Counted from the first letter of the stretch, positions 26,012 through 34,242 are shown. The stretch is 41,252 bases of DNA from Pseudomonas cerasi (GCF_900074915.1 NZ_LT222314.1:29333-70584); one strand, 5' to 3'. The notes: generated by a model from the letters alone, not told the origin. A program made the numbers and translations.

Positions 26012-26236
26012 ATGCTCTTTCTGACTCGCCGCGAAGGTGAAAATATTATGATTGGAGATGGTATTCAGATCCAAGTCTTAAGCGTTTCAGAGGATGCTGG
26101 GAATGTACGCATCCAGATTGAAGCCCCGGATTTTGTCGCGGTCCAGTGTAGAGACGTTGATAGCGAAATGACCGATCGCAAGCCTGGCCCTGTCATTACT
26201 CATAAGCGCCGGTGGCGTTCGTTGGTCACTAGATAG
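26012..26236 (+). CDS. csrA: CsrA/RsmA-family RNA-binding regulator (plasmid paralogue)
   Basis: 74 residues. MLFLTRREGENIMIGDGIQIQVLSV aligns with CsrA [20 protein letters not shown], and VRIQIEAPDFVAVQCRDV aligns with VRIGINAPKDVAVHREEI, so both beta-strand edges that bind GGA loops are present. The arginine usually at position 44 is replaced in context (EAPDFVAV keeps the Ala-Pro turn). The C-terminal tail is longer and basic (THKRRWRSLV). CsrA proteins bind GGA hairpins in mRNA leaders and change translation; in P. syringae they affect virulence genes. Small divergent paralogues are known in this species group. Start follows TAGGAAAA. Confidence 0.9.
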   Translation: MLFLTRREGENIMIGDGIQIQVLSVSEDAGNVRIQIEAPDFVAVQCRDVDSEMTDRKPGPVITHKRRWRSLVTR

Positions 26237-26339
26237 GAAAATCGGCTACCGCGCCCAGGGGCTTGGTGGCTGCTGCTACTGTGCACTTAGCCCAGTGCCT
26301 GAATGCCACTGTTTGATGGACGCTAAATCATCGGTTTTT

Positions 26340-26506
26340 CAGTCGCATTTAATCCTGGTCGGTTGCGCTCGATTGCAGGTCGAAGTGGCTGGATGCAGGT
26401 TCGTTTGCAGTCAATGCTGGTTCGCGGTGCCGGATAGACGCAATCAATCCCGGTCGAAAAACGCGATGATTGCAGGTCGAGGCCATTTCGATTGCAGGTC
26501 GTTACA
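26340..26506. repeat. Second solo IS21-like terminal region, truncating hopD1
   Basis: Same motif pattern and end (...GTCGTTACA at 26506) as 21114-21289, with many substitutions in the distal part and near identity over the last 60 bp. The adjacent base 26507 is hopD1 codon 42. The preceding stretch 26237-26339 contains nothing recognised except a second TAGGAAAATCG word after csrA. Confidence 0.5.
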
Positions 26507-26631
26507 AATAGGGAAGGTAAAATCCTGTCAGGATGGGAATGCTGTGACTGAGAGCCCTCCGCCTCTAATGGCTGACTGCCACTCATTAGGGGAGTTGTAA
26601 TGCTGTTTTGAATAGATTTCAGGGGATACAT
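26507..26631 (-). pseudogene. hopD1: hopD1 remnant: first 41 codons
   Basis: From ATG 26631 on the minus strand the frame reads MYPLKSIQNSITTPLMSG, then SQPLEAEGSQSQHSHPDRI. This agrees with the recalled HopD1 N-terminus (MNPLRSIQHNIATPPISG, then GQPLDAVGPQAQQSHPKRI). The match stops at codon 41 where the IS21-like end starts. HopD1 is about 700 residues, so only the secretion signal remains. A perfect hrp box stands 60 bp upstream. Confidence 0.82.
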
Positions 26632-26687
26632 AGCTGTTTGAGCTACCTCGGATGAGTTGATGGCTGAGTTAAGGAATTGGATCCTAA

Positions 26688-26716
26688 TACGTGGTCTTAA
26701 ATGCTTGTGGGGTTCC
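26688..26716 (-). promoter_or_regulatory. hrp box of the hopD1 remnant
   Basis: Minus strand GGAACC (26716-26711), 16 bp, CCACGTA (26694-26688): full consensus match. It now drives only a 41-codon stub and whatever lies beyond it leftward. Confidence 0.88.
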
Positions 26717-26729
26717 GAAGAATCAGAAC

Positions 26730-28225
26730 GACAGGTTTCCCGACGCTTCTTGCGTAAGCGTTTCGATGAGAGAAGGGCCAGGCGGATTGGCCATCACCGC
26801 CGTCATTCACCACGATGAGGAGCCATCCTGCTGACGTGGCCTCTGCACCGCCTGCTTACACACCTCGACCGCTCAAAAACCTCTTCACGGCCAACGGCTG
26901 CTGGGCAGATTTGCTGGAAGCCGGCGGTGTGCGCCAAATCGAAGTGGAGTCGATCAGCAAAATGCTCGCCTGCGGCACCTCGATACTGGGCGTCAAACAC
27001 TACACCTGTGGCAATGAGCATTGCCCGCACGTCAAATACCTGTGCAACACCTGCCATTGCCGGGCCTGTCCCTCCTGCGGCAAAAAGGCCACCGACCAGT
27101 GGATCGCCGTGCAAAACAACCGTCTGCCCGACTGCCCCTGGCAGCATCTGGTGTTCACGCTGCCCGACACGCTATGGTCCCTGTTCTTCTACAACCGCTG
27201 GCTGCTCGATGCGCTGTTTCGGCTGGCGGCCGATAACCTGCTCTACACCGCCAAGCGGCGCGGTTTGCACGTCGGGATTTTCGGTGCGCTGCACACCTAT
27301 GGCCGGCGGCTCAACTGGCATCCCCACGTCCACCTGTCGGTGACCGCGGGCGGCCTGGATGAGCAGGGCGTCTGGAAAAATCTGTCGTTCCACAAAGAGG
27401 CCCTGCGGCGGCGCTGGATGTGGCTGGTGCGCGATTACCTGCTGGGACAGCCGCTTTCGCAACTGACGATGCCGCCGCCGCTGGCCCACATCCTCTGTGA
27501 AAGCGACTGGCGCCGTTTGATACTGACCGCTGGCGGCCAGCACTGGCACATCCACTTGTCGAAGAAGACGGAAAACGGGCGAAAGACCGTCAATTACCTG
27601 GGCCGCTACCTGAAAAAACCGCCGATCTCGGGCAGTCGTCTGGCGCATTACACCTCCGGAGCCACGTTGAGCTTTACCTACCTGGATCACCGCACGCAGA
27701 CCTATCAGCAGGAAACGCTAAGCCAGGCCGACATGCTGCGCCGGGTGGTGCAGCACATCCCGGAAAAGCATTTCCGGATGATCCGGTATTTTGGTTTTCT
27801 GGCCAATCGGGTCTGCGGGCAGTACCTGCCAAAGGTCTATGAAGCACTGAAGATGGCGACGCCAGGACCGGTATCAAAGCTGTATTTTGCGCCGATGGCC
27901 AAAGCCTTTCTAAACGTCGATCCGTTCCGTTGCGTGCTGTGTGGCGCACGGATGGTATACACGGCGGCAATCAGCGGGCTGACGGTGCAGGGACTGGTCC
28001 TCAACGCTCAGGCGATCGCGCAGATGAGGTACGTGAAGCCCTGACAGGGGGAAGGTGCGTCCGCACCTAGGCTTCGCGGTGAAATAACCTGTGTTAATGC
28101 GGATTTATAGGGGTTTTCACTGCATAAGTAACGCATCAGCGTCTTCCTACCCATCGCTATGAAGGCATGACGCCTCCTTCCATAGCGTCAGCTTGATGCA
28201 TAGGCATTTTGAAATTCCTATGCAT
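26730..28225 (+). mobile_element. IS801 copy 2, complete standard-length element
   Basis: About 1.5 kb from just after a GAAC (26726-26729) to ATGCAT at 28225, followed by GAAC. The ori end shows the ATGCATAGG / CCTATGCAT inverted repeat. It lacks the 250-bp extension of copies 1 and 3. It is inserted upstream of the hopD1 promoter and differs from copy 3 by scattered substitutions, so it is not a recent copy of it. Confidence 0.9.
26815..28044 (+). CDS. tnpA: IS801 transposase (IS91 family, HUH)
   Basis: 409 residues, the full length of IS801 transposase. Cysteine cluster (about 65-88), HUH motif HPHVH (169-173), tyrosine segment (260-265) and conserved C-terminal CVLCGARM zinc-knuckle-like end are all present. 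Performs rolling-circle, copy-out transposition from oriIS to ter, preferring GAAC/CAAG targets. A few residues differ from copy 3 (for example GGV for GGL near 38, YTAKRRGLHV for YAAKRRGLRV). Confidence 0.93.
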   Translation: MRSHPADVASAPPAYTPRPLKNLFTANGCWADLLEAGGVRQIEVESISKMLACGTSILGVKHYTCGNEHCPHVKYLCNTCHCRACPSCGKKATDQWIAVQNNRLPDCPWQHLVFTLPDTLWSLFFYNRWLLDALFRLAADNLLYTAKRRGLHVGIFGALHTYGRRLNWHPHVHLSVTAGGLDEQGVWKNLSFHKEALRRRWMWLVRDYLLGQPLSQLTMPPPLAHILCESDWRRLILTAGGQHWHIHLSKKTENGRKTVNYLGRYLKKPPISGSRLAHYTSGATLSFTYLDHRTQTYQQETLSQADMLRRVVQHIPEKHFRMIRYFGFLANRVCGQYLPKVYEALKMATPGPVSKLYFAPMAKAFLNVDPFRCVLCGARMVYTAAISGLTVQGLVLNAQAIAQMRYVKP

Positions 28226-28331
28226 GAACCCTCTTGCGCATCTAGATACTCACTGAGTAAGATAGGGTTCACTACATGCCAATTCCTATTATTATAGGCA
28301 GGAGTAGTCAATTATTTAAGGAAATACATTG

Positions 28332-28841
28332 ATGATAAGAGCATTTCTTCCGCCCGATGCTCCTTTATTACGTAAAGTGTCTGCTCAGGTTGATAAATTT
28401 TCGAATGGTGAATTACGTACTTTAGTAGATGACATGTTTGAAACCATGCGTGATGGAAACGGCGTGGGTCTGGCAGCTCCACAAATCGGGGTGGATGCAC
28501 GCATTATTGTCATTGAATTTTCTGGGAATGAGGAGCGAGCACCCGGCGAATCTCCGGTCCCCCCCACGGTACTGATAAATCCGGTTATTACTTCCGGAGT
28601 TGGTCGAACAGAAGGACGTGAAGGGTGTTTTAGCGTTCCGGGTAAAATAGGCATTGTACCTCGGTATGCGACGATCGAATATACGGCTCAAGACATGGAT
28701 GGTCTTAACGTCCGAGGCAAGGCAGAAGGGTTTCATGCACGGATTATCCAGCATGAAGTCGATCATCTGAACGGTATTCTTTATATAGATATCGCCAGTG
28801 AGGTATCTCTATATCAACGAGAGCCTATAGCGAGCAAATAA
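28332..28841 (+). CDS. def: Peptide deformylase (plasmid-borne paralogue)
   Basis: 169 residues from ATG 28332, with AAGGAA upstream. All three catalytic motifs are intact: GVGLAAPQ (44-51), EGCFS (97-101, the cysteine metal ligand) and HEVDH (141-145). Deformylase removes the formyl group from new proteins and is normally chromosomal. The body is typical of a type I enzyme with a slightly long loop (ERAPGESPVPP). Its base composition is lower in GC than the genes downstream. It stands alone between IS801 copy 2 and an IS21 scrap. It could be a spare housekeeping copy, a resistance copy against a deformylase inhibitor, or cargo. Confidence 0.92.
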   Translation: MIRAFLPPDAPLLRKVSAQVDKFSNGELRTLVDDMFETMRDGNGVGLAAPQIGVDARIIVIEFSGNEERAPGESPVPPTVLINPVITSGVGRTEGREGCFSVPGKIGIVPRYATIEYTAQDMDGLNVRGKAEGFHARIIQHEVDHLNGILYIDIASEVSLYQREPIASK

Positions 28842-28900
28842 CCAATCGGCCTTCATGTGTAGAGATTTTCCAGATTCGTTGCTCATCCAGGACACCCGCG

Positions 28901-29259
28901 TGTTGTCGCTGACCGAAAACTGACCCTGGTGTTCTCCTGCTCACTTTCCGAGCAGGAGACCACCAGGTGATCAGCATGGAAATGATGGGAAAAATTCGGC
29001 GGATGTATTTCCGCGACAAGCTGTCGCTTCACCAAATAGCCAAGCGTACCGGGCTGTCCAGGAACACCATCCGAAAGTGGCTCAGAGCCCCCGAAACCAA
29101 ACAGCCGGTGTACCAGCGGCAAGCCGCTTTCAACAAGCTCAGCCCTTTCCACGGAACTAGAGCAGGCTCTCAAAGCCGATTCGCTTCGGGCAAAACACAA
29201 CCGCAGAACCGCAAAGGCTCTCTTCGAGCAGATCAAAGCCGAGGGCTACGACGGCGGTT
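28901..29259 (+). pseudogene. IS21-family left end with degraded istA 5' part
   Basis: The terminus TGTTGTCGCTGACCGAAAAC and the first 60 or so IstA codons ([20 protein letters not shown]) match the element at 18542 with about 10-15 percent difference. A frameshift follows near 29155 and similarity ends at 29259. Immobile remnant of a related but different IS21 element. Confidence 0.85.
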
Positions 29260-29263
29260 CATC

Positions 29264-29416
29264 ATGGCCAATTACCCTGTCTTTCACGGAACTCATTTCT
29301 CGTCAGCGCCACTCATTGCTGCATTCTTTAATAAAACGTCGAGAATAGAGGCGGGCTCCCCGAGCAGATGTGTCGGTCGCGCCGTTGGTCTTTTACAAAG
29401 CCTCTTTTTTGGTTGA
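29264..29416 (+). CDS. 50-codon ORF in front of the oxygenase gene
   Basis: MANYPVFHGTHFSSAPLI, then AAFFNKTSRIEAGSPS and RCVGRAVGLLQSLFFG. It starts 5 bp after the IS21 remnant and ends 16 bp before the oxygenase GTG. There is no clear ribosome site, so it may instead be the tail of a gene cut by IS21, reading in from upstream. If real, a short peptide beside two oxidative tailoring enzymes deserves a look, but this is speculation. Confidence 0.3.
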   Translation: MANYPVFHGTHFSSAPLIAAFFNKTSRIEAGSPSRCVGRAVGLLQSLFFG

Positions 29417-29432
29417 TTGATAGGGAGATATC

Positions 29433-30434
29433 GTGAGCAGTGCTTCGGAACATGGTCCATATGTGAGGTACGTGGGTGATGATCGGTGCACACCGATCGT
29501 CAGCTTGGCTGCGGTTCGCCAGCGCGATGAATCGCGAAAACGAGCGTTGGCACAGGCGCTCGGCCAGGTCTGCCGAGAAAGCGGCTATTTCTATGTCGAG
29601 GATCACGAAATTCCCGCAGACTTGCTGACCGCTGCGGCGGCTAGCGTGCGCGAGTTCTTCGATCTGCCGCTCGCTGACAAGATGGTGATCGACATCGCCA
29701 AGTCGCCTTTCCACCGAGGCTATGTGCCTGCGGGCGGAGAGACCGCTTATGGCAGCGCGATCAAGGACATTAAGGAGGCGTTCGACATGGCTCTCGAACT
29801 GGAGCCTGACGACCCGGATGTCCGTGCAGGAAAATTTTTCCATGGCCCCAACGCCTGGCCCGCAGCGCAGCCCCTGTTGCGGCCTACGCTGTCTTGGCTG
29901 TACCGGGAGTGGCTGGCGATGTGCGGAAACATCAGTGAGTTGTTCGCACTCGGGCTTGGGCTGCCGAACACCTATTTTGCCGAGCGAACCCTGAAACCAT
30001 TGGCGCAACTGCGTGCCGCGCGCTATCCGCAACAGCCGCCGAACGAAACGGGCGGCGCGATCGGCTGTGGTGCCCACACCGACTACGGGATCGTCACAGT
30101 GATCTGGCAGATCGACGAGGAAGGGCTCGAGGTCTGCGACCCGTCGGGGCGTTGGATCCACGCGCCGCGCATTCCGGGCACGTTCACTTGCCTGCTCGGC
30201 AACGTGACGGGCATATGGACGAACGACCAATGGCGCGCCACCCCGCATCGCGTGTTGAACGTGTCCGGCAGGACGCGCCACTCACTCAACTTCTTCTTCG
30301 ATCCCGACTACGACTGCGTGGTCGAACCGCTGCCGCAGTTCGTCACGGCAGCGACACCGGCGCGCCACGCGCCCACCACGATGGGTGCGCATCTCGTGCA
30401 GAGCTTCAACGGCGTGTTCGAGTACCGAAAGTAA
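29433..30434 (+). CDS. 2-oxoglutarate/Fe(II)-dependent oxygenase (isopenicillin-N-synthase family)
   Basis: 333 residues from GTG 29433, with AGGGAG 5 bp upstream. The N-terminal DIOX_N region (IVSLAAV, CRESGYFYVEDHEIP) leads to the facial triad HTD (215-217) and His272 (TPHRV), and Arg282-x-Ser284 (RHS) for 2-oxoglutarate. The RGYVPAGGETAYG segment is typical of plant-like and fungal-like IPNS-type enzymes. Substrate unknown. It is not the ethylene-forming enzyme, whose sequence I recall as different. High GC and codon choice unlike neighbouring genes suggest transfer, perhaps from a Burkholderia-like donor. It is followed 41 bp later by an FAD oxidase, probably one operon. Confidence 0.88.
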   Translation: MSSASEHGPYVRYVGDDRCTPIVSLAAVRQRDESRKRALAQALGQVCRESGYFYVEDHEIPADLLTAAAASVREFFDLPLADKMVIDIAKSPFHRGYVPAGGETAYGSAIKDIKEAFDMALELEPDDPDVRAGKFFHGPNAWPAAQPLLRPTLSWLYREWLAMCGNISELFALGLGLPNTYFAERTLKPLAQLRAARYPQQPPNETGGAIGCGAHTDYGIVTVIWQIDEEGLEVCDPSGRWIHAPRIPGTFTCLLGNVTGIWTNDQWRATPHRVLNVSGRTRHSLNFFFDPDYDCVVEPLPQFVTAATPARHAPTTMGAHLVQSFNGVFEYRK

Positions 30435-30475
30435 TCACCTCAAACCAACGCATTGGCATTTCAGGGATAAGGAAA

Positions 30476-31927
30476 ATGAAAAACATCATGGTCATTGGCG
30501 GAGGCGTGGTTGGCTTGTCCATCGCGCTGGAACTGAGCGAAAGCGGCGTGAACGTGATCAACGCGTTTCCGCGTACTGGCGATGAGCTCTCGGCTTCACG
30601 AGCTGCGGGTGCCATGCTCGGTGCATTCGGGGAGTTGTCCGCCGATGACGGTCCCGAAGAGATGGCGGAGTTTGATTTCCGCCTCGCCGCACAGCGTTAC
30701 TACCCGTCCTGGCTTGCGCGCCTTCGCGAACTGTCGGGGGCGCGGGTGTCGCAAATCGATAGCACCGTCATCATCGCTAACAACCAAGGAGCTCGGGATC
30801 GCGACGGTATTCGCCGCATGCAGCAGGAGGCGGCGCGGTGCGGCGAACCCGCAGAATGGATCGAGCCCGGCGATGTGCCCGGACTCAAGCCGAGCCCAGT
30901 TCACGCACCGGCACTGTGCCTGTATCTGAAGAACGAGCACGCCGTTAATTCCGGCGAGTTGCTCGACGCGATGATGCAGGTGCTCGCGCGGCGCAAGAAC
31001 TACCAGCATCTCGATACGTCCGTCGTGCAGGCGAAAAAAGCAGAAGGCCTGTCCTGGACCATCACGCTCTCCAACGGAAGCACCGTTGCGGCCGATGCCG
31101 TCGTGATCGCGGGCGGGTCTCGCTCACTCGATTGCCTTGACCCGTCGCTTGTCAAGGACGCCGCGCTGCCCGCACTGAGCTTCGGCAAGGGAGTCTCATG
31201 CCTCCTCAGTGCCGCACCGGCCGTTGCGCACACGATACGCACGCCGAATCGCACATTCGCGTGTGGCATTCACGTCGTGCCGCAACCTGGGAGCGGTTGC
31301 CTGTACGTTGGCGCCACCAATTTCACTGGTGTGGACGAGGGGGCCGAGGCCAAGGTCCAGCCTGGTGAGCTGCACGGCCTGTTCGATGAGGCCATCCATC
31401 AAATCAACACCGACATTCGCACGAGCCGCATCGAACAGATTCGTGTTGGCTTTCGGCCGATCGCGGCGTACAAGCGGCCGCTCGTCGGTAAGACGCGCAT
31501 CGCAAATTTGTACATTGCCACCGGCACGTATCGAAACGGCGTGCTCATGGCGCCGCTCGTCGCTGCGATGATCGCCGCCGAGTTAGGCCTGCGTGCCGCG
31601 CCATATCAGGGCAATCCGTTCTCGGTGCTGGGCGAGGAGAACAAGGTCGGCTGGGACATGGGCCGGCTGCTCGACGTCGGCGTGCGCGATCTGGTGGCAT
31701 TCCTCCAGGATCCGCGCGGCCCGCTCCCCTACAACCGCGCGCACGAGCTCGAAGCCTATCTGCGCAGTTTGCTTCAAGCGGCCGTGTGCAACGATGCAGG
31801 CGGCGACTCGCTGCACGCGATGATTCAAACCCGGCTGAAGGGGGCTCCCTTCAGCGAGACGGTTCACAAGCTCTTCTATGAAATTGGAGAAAGGGCGCAC
31901 CTGCTCCCGGCACCCGCAGCATCTTAA
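30476..31927 (+). CDS. FAD-dependent amine / glycine oxidase-like (ThiO/DAO family)
   Basis: 483 residues from ATG 30476, with AAGGA upstream; a longer in-frame ORF starting at 30152 overlaps the oxygenase and is rejected. The Rossmann motif IGGGVVGLSIALEL (residues 7-20) is at the N-terminus. A substrate region follows (KNEHAVNSGELLDAM), and the C-terminal FAD motif is RVGFRPIAAYKRPLVGK with YIATGTYRNGVLMAPLVA. ThiO-like enzymes oxidise glycine or N-substituted amino acids to imines. The last 100 residues are longer than in ThiO. Paired with the oxygenase, it suggests modification of an amino acid or small peptide. Confidence 0.85.
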   Translation: MKNIMVIGGGVVGLSIALELSESGVNVINAFPRTGDELSASRAAGAMLGAFGELSADDGPEEMAEFDFRLAAQRYYPSWLARLRELSGARVSQIDSTVIIANNQGARDRDGIRRMQQEAARCGEPAEWIEPGDVPGLKPSPVHAPALCLYLKNEHAVNSGELLDAMMQVLARRKNYQHLDTSVVQAKKAEGLSWTITLSNGSTVAADAVVIAGGSRSLDCLDPSLVKDAALPALSFGKGVSCLLSAAPAVAHTIRTPNRTFACGIHVVPQPGSGCLYVGATNFTGVDEGAEAKVQPGELHGLFDEAIHQINTDIRTSRIEQIRVGFRPIAAYKRPLVGKTRIANLYIATGTYRNGVLMAPLVAAMIAAELGLRAAPYQGNPFSVLGEENKVGWDMGRLLDVGVRDLVAFLQDPRGPLPYNRAHELEAYLRSLLQAAVCNDAGGDSLHAMIQTRLKGAPFSETVHKLFYEIGERAHLLPAPAAS

Positions 31928-31969
31928 TCGAGTCGTGGAGAGCCATCGCTGGTCGCTGTGCGCTCATGC

Positions 31970-32465
31970 TGCGGTTCAAGTGGCGTCCATCGATGATGGC
32001 TTTTGCAGACCTGACCGGCATGCCAGGCAATCTGACCGAGTTGGGAAGATCGATTCGAGCCAAAGTCCATCGCTGCACAGGTATTCCCGTGGGTGTCGGG
32101 ATTGCACCGACCAAGACACTGGCCAAGCTGGCCAATTACACCGCAAAGCGTCTCCAGGCGCACACAGGTGGTGTCGTGGACATCTGCGACCCGGTAAAAC
32201 GCGATTGGGTGCTGCGCAATACCTCTGTTGGTGAGGTCTGGGGCATCGGTCGAAAAATGAAAGCGCACCTGGAGGGCATGCAGATCCTGTCGGCCAAGGA
32301 CCTTGCTATGGCGGATCCCTGGATGCTGCGCAAAACGTTTAGCGTTGTGATCGAGAAAACCGCACGCGAGCTGGCGGGTACCGCGTGCCTGGAGCTGGAC
32401 GAAGTCGAGCCGCCACGGCAGGAGATTTGTTGCAGCAGAATGTTTGGCAAGCGACTGACCGAGCT
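31970..32465 (+). pseudogene. rulB: Third rulB fragment (middle part)
   Basis: Aligns with 13779-14269 at about 95 percent by eye: from VASID through GIAPTKTLAKLANYTAKR and GIGRKMKAHLEGM to MFGKRLTELG. A one-base insertion near 31995 breaks the frame after SIDD. The 3' half is missing because a miniature element starts at 32466. The 5' edge near 31970 includes a few bases not present in the first copy. A gene of about 165 residues from ATG 31966 could still be translated but would be inactive. Confidence 0.85.
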
Positions 32466-32693
32466 GGGGGTGTAAGCCGGAACCCCGGAAAATTCCGTCG
32501 GAAAACGTCACCAGAGCGGTTTACGGCTGCTTTTGCTATCCGACACGGTTTTCCGTACATGTTTTGGCCGCTCAATCAAACAGTTTTCGGCTTGGCGACG
32601 TCGCAGCCGGAAAATAACTGTTTGGCGTCAATCCGCACCAGTACTGGCTTCTCGCCCATGACGGAAATTTCTGGGATTCCGGCTTACAACCCC
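32466..32693. mobile_element. Tn3-derived miniature element (TIME/MITE), 228 bp, copy A
   Basis: Ends are inverted repeats: GGGGGTGTAAGCCGGAACCC at the left and, on the minus strand, GGGGTTGTAAGCCGGAATCC at the right. The inner part has no gene. Starting with GGGG and of this length, it fits a Tn3-derived miniature element; P. savastanoi plasmids are known to carry one of about this size (MITEPsy2, recalled, not checked). It interrupts rulB on the left and a Tn3 tnpA scrap on the right. No 5-bp target duplication. Confidence 0.75.
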
Positions 32694-32869
32694 AAAATGA
32701 ACAGCGTGCGTTCGATGCGACCGATTTCGCGAAGGGCAACGGCTAAGCCGTTCTGCCGAGGATAACTACCCAGCTTGCGCAACATCAGCGAGGCAGTCAC
32801 GGTACCTTGTTTGATCGAGGTGGCCATGGAACTGCTCGCCAGAGATGCCTCGGTAAACCAGATCCTCAT
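32694..32869 (-). pseudogene. Tn3-family transposase (tnpA) fragment
   Basis: The minus-strand frame reads [43 protein letters not shown], a conserved stretch near the end of Tn3-family TnpA. It then runs into the miniature element, which supplies a stop. This is the only tnpA sequence in the window. The following 32870-33036 holds nothing recognised. Confidence 0.8.
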
Positions 32870-33036
32870 TTTTTGCTAGGTGGGGTTTGTGGCGCGGATA
32901 CCTTTCATCATGCTAGCTATGTCGTCATTTGGCCGGGTCAGTTCCCACCAAGCAAGTTCCCTAATCTATGCCATAGCCGCTGAAGCAACATTAATCTGCG
33001 CGCAGAGCTTTCACTGATGTGGAAATCCAGCTTTAG

Positions 33037-34229
33037 GGAAACTCTGAAAAAGACTTCCAAATCTGGTGAAATACGCCAGTCCCAAGCACTGAACGGTTGA
33101 GTCCCGATGAAGCAGATGTCCTTCGCTGACGCCGAATACGCTGGCAAACGCAAACAAACCCGCCGTGAACGCTTCCTGATCGAGATGGATCAGGTCGTGC
33201 CCTGGAATGGCTTGGTCAAACTGATCGAGCCACACTATCCAAAGGGCGAAGGTGGTCGCCCTGCCTATCCGTTGATGGCGATGTTGCGGGTTCATCTGAT
33301 GCAAAACTGGTTCGGCTACAGCGATCCGGCCATGGAAGAATCGCTCTACGAAACCACAATTCTGCGACAGTTTGCAGGACTGCACCTGGATCGGATTCCG
33401 GACGAAACCACGATCCTCAATTTCCGCCGACTGCTGGAGAAACATGAGCTGGCCGGTGGGATTTTGCAGGTCATCAATGGCTATTTGGGCGACCGTGGTT
33501 TGTTGCTGCGCCAGGGCACCGTGGTCGATGCAACGATCATCCATGCGGCGAGTTCGACCAAGAACGAGGACGGAAAACGTGACCCTGAAATGCACCAGAC
33601 GAAGAAAGGAAATCAATATTTCTTCGGGATGAAAGCGCACATCGGTGTCGATGCCGAATCCGGTTTGGTGCATAGCGTGGTGGGCACGGCGGCGAATGTA
33701 GCTGACGTAACTCAGGTCGACCAGTTACTGCACGGAGAAGAAACTTACGTCTCTGGCGACGCGGGCTACACCGGTGTCGAAAAGCGTCCCGAGCATCAAA
33801 ATCGCCAAATGATATGGTCGATTGCAGCGCGGCCCAGCAGTTATAAAAAGCATGCAAAGGAAAGTCTGATCGGGCGCATGCGTCGCAAAATCGAATACGC
33901 GAAAGCTCAACTGCGCGCCAAGGTTGAGCATCCGTTTCGAGTGATCAAACGCCAGTTTGGTTATACGAAAGTACGCTTCCGAGGCCTGCTGAAAAACACT
34001 GCGCAGCAGACCACGCTATTTGCTCTGTCCAATCTGTGGATGATGCGAAAACGACTGCTGAATACAGGAGAGGTGCGCCTGTAATGTGGACAATTGACGC
34101 TAAAAAGCGCTTGTCCGAAGAAAAAAGAGGAGTTGGGCGAGGCAAAGGTCTGATTTTCGATTGAAACGACGTTTTTTGAAACTTTGAAGCAACGGGAGGG
34201 TTAAAAAGTCTGCCTACTTCAGACCTTCC
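33037..34229 (+). mobile_element. IS5-family element, complete, with TTAG target duplication
   Basis: 1193 bp. The left end GGAAACTCTGAAAAAGAC and the right end (minus strand GGAAGGTCTGAAGTAGGC) are imperfect inverted repeats. TTAG flanks both sides (33033-33036, 34230-34233), the YTAR duplication known for IS5. It sits inside an older transposon remnant and appears to be a clean, relatively late insertion. Confidence 0.9.
33107..34084 (+). CDS. IS5-family DDE transposase
   Basis: 325 residues from ATG 33107, standard length for IS5. The N-terminal DUF772-type region (LVKLIEPHYPKGEGGRPAYPL, LMQNWFGYSDPAMEESLYE) is followed by the DDE residues in VVDATIIHA (D), GDAGYTG (D) and KVEHPFRVIKRQFGY (E). 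Single gene, no frameshift, probably active. Confidence 0.93.
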   Translation: MKQMSFADAEYAGKRKQTRRERFLIEMDQVVPWNGLVKLIEPHYPKGEGGRPAYPLMAMLRVHLMQNWFGYSDPAMEESLYETTILRQFAGLHLDRIPDETTILNFRRLLEKHELAGGILQVINGYLGDRGLLLRQGTVVDATIIHAASSTKNEDGKRDPEMHQTKKGNQYFFGMKAHIGVDAESGLVHSVVGTAANVADVTQVDQLLHGEETYVSGDAGYTGVEKRPEHQNRQMIWSIAARPSSYKKHAKESLIGRMRRKIEYAKAQLRAKVEHPFRVIKRQFGYTKVRFRGLLKNTAQQTTLFALSNLWMMRKRLLNTGEVRL

Positions 34230-34242
34230 TTAGCGGCAACAG

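Noticed and set aside
28230..28331. hrp box in front of the peptide deformylase
   Set aside because: GAACC at 28226 lacks the first G and no CCAC follows at 15-16 bp.
28967..29416. 149-residue protein spanning the IS21 scrap and the sequence after it
   Set aside because: The first part is IstA up to a frameshift and the rest is unrelated, so it is a chance fusion.
29433..30434. Oxygenase as the ethylene-forming enzyme
   Set aside because: The sequence around the HTD and RxS motifs and the N-terminus differ clearly from what I recall of Efe.
30152..30475. Longer start for the FAD oxidase gene
   Set aside because: It overlaps the oxygenase gene by nearly 300 bp; the Rossmann motif begins right after ATG 30476, which has a ribosome site.
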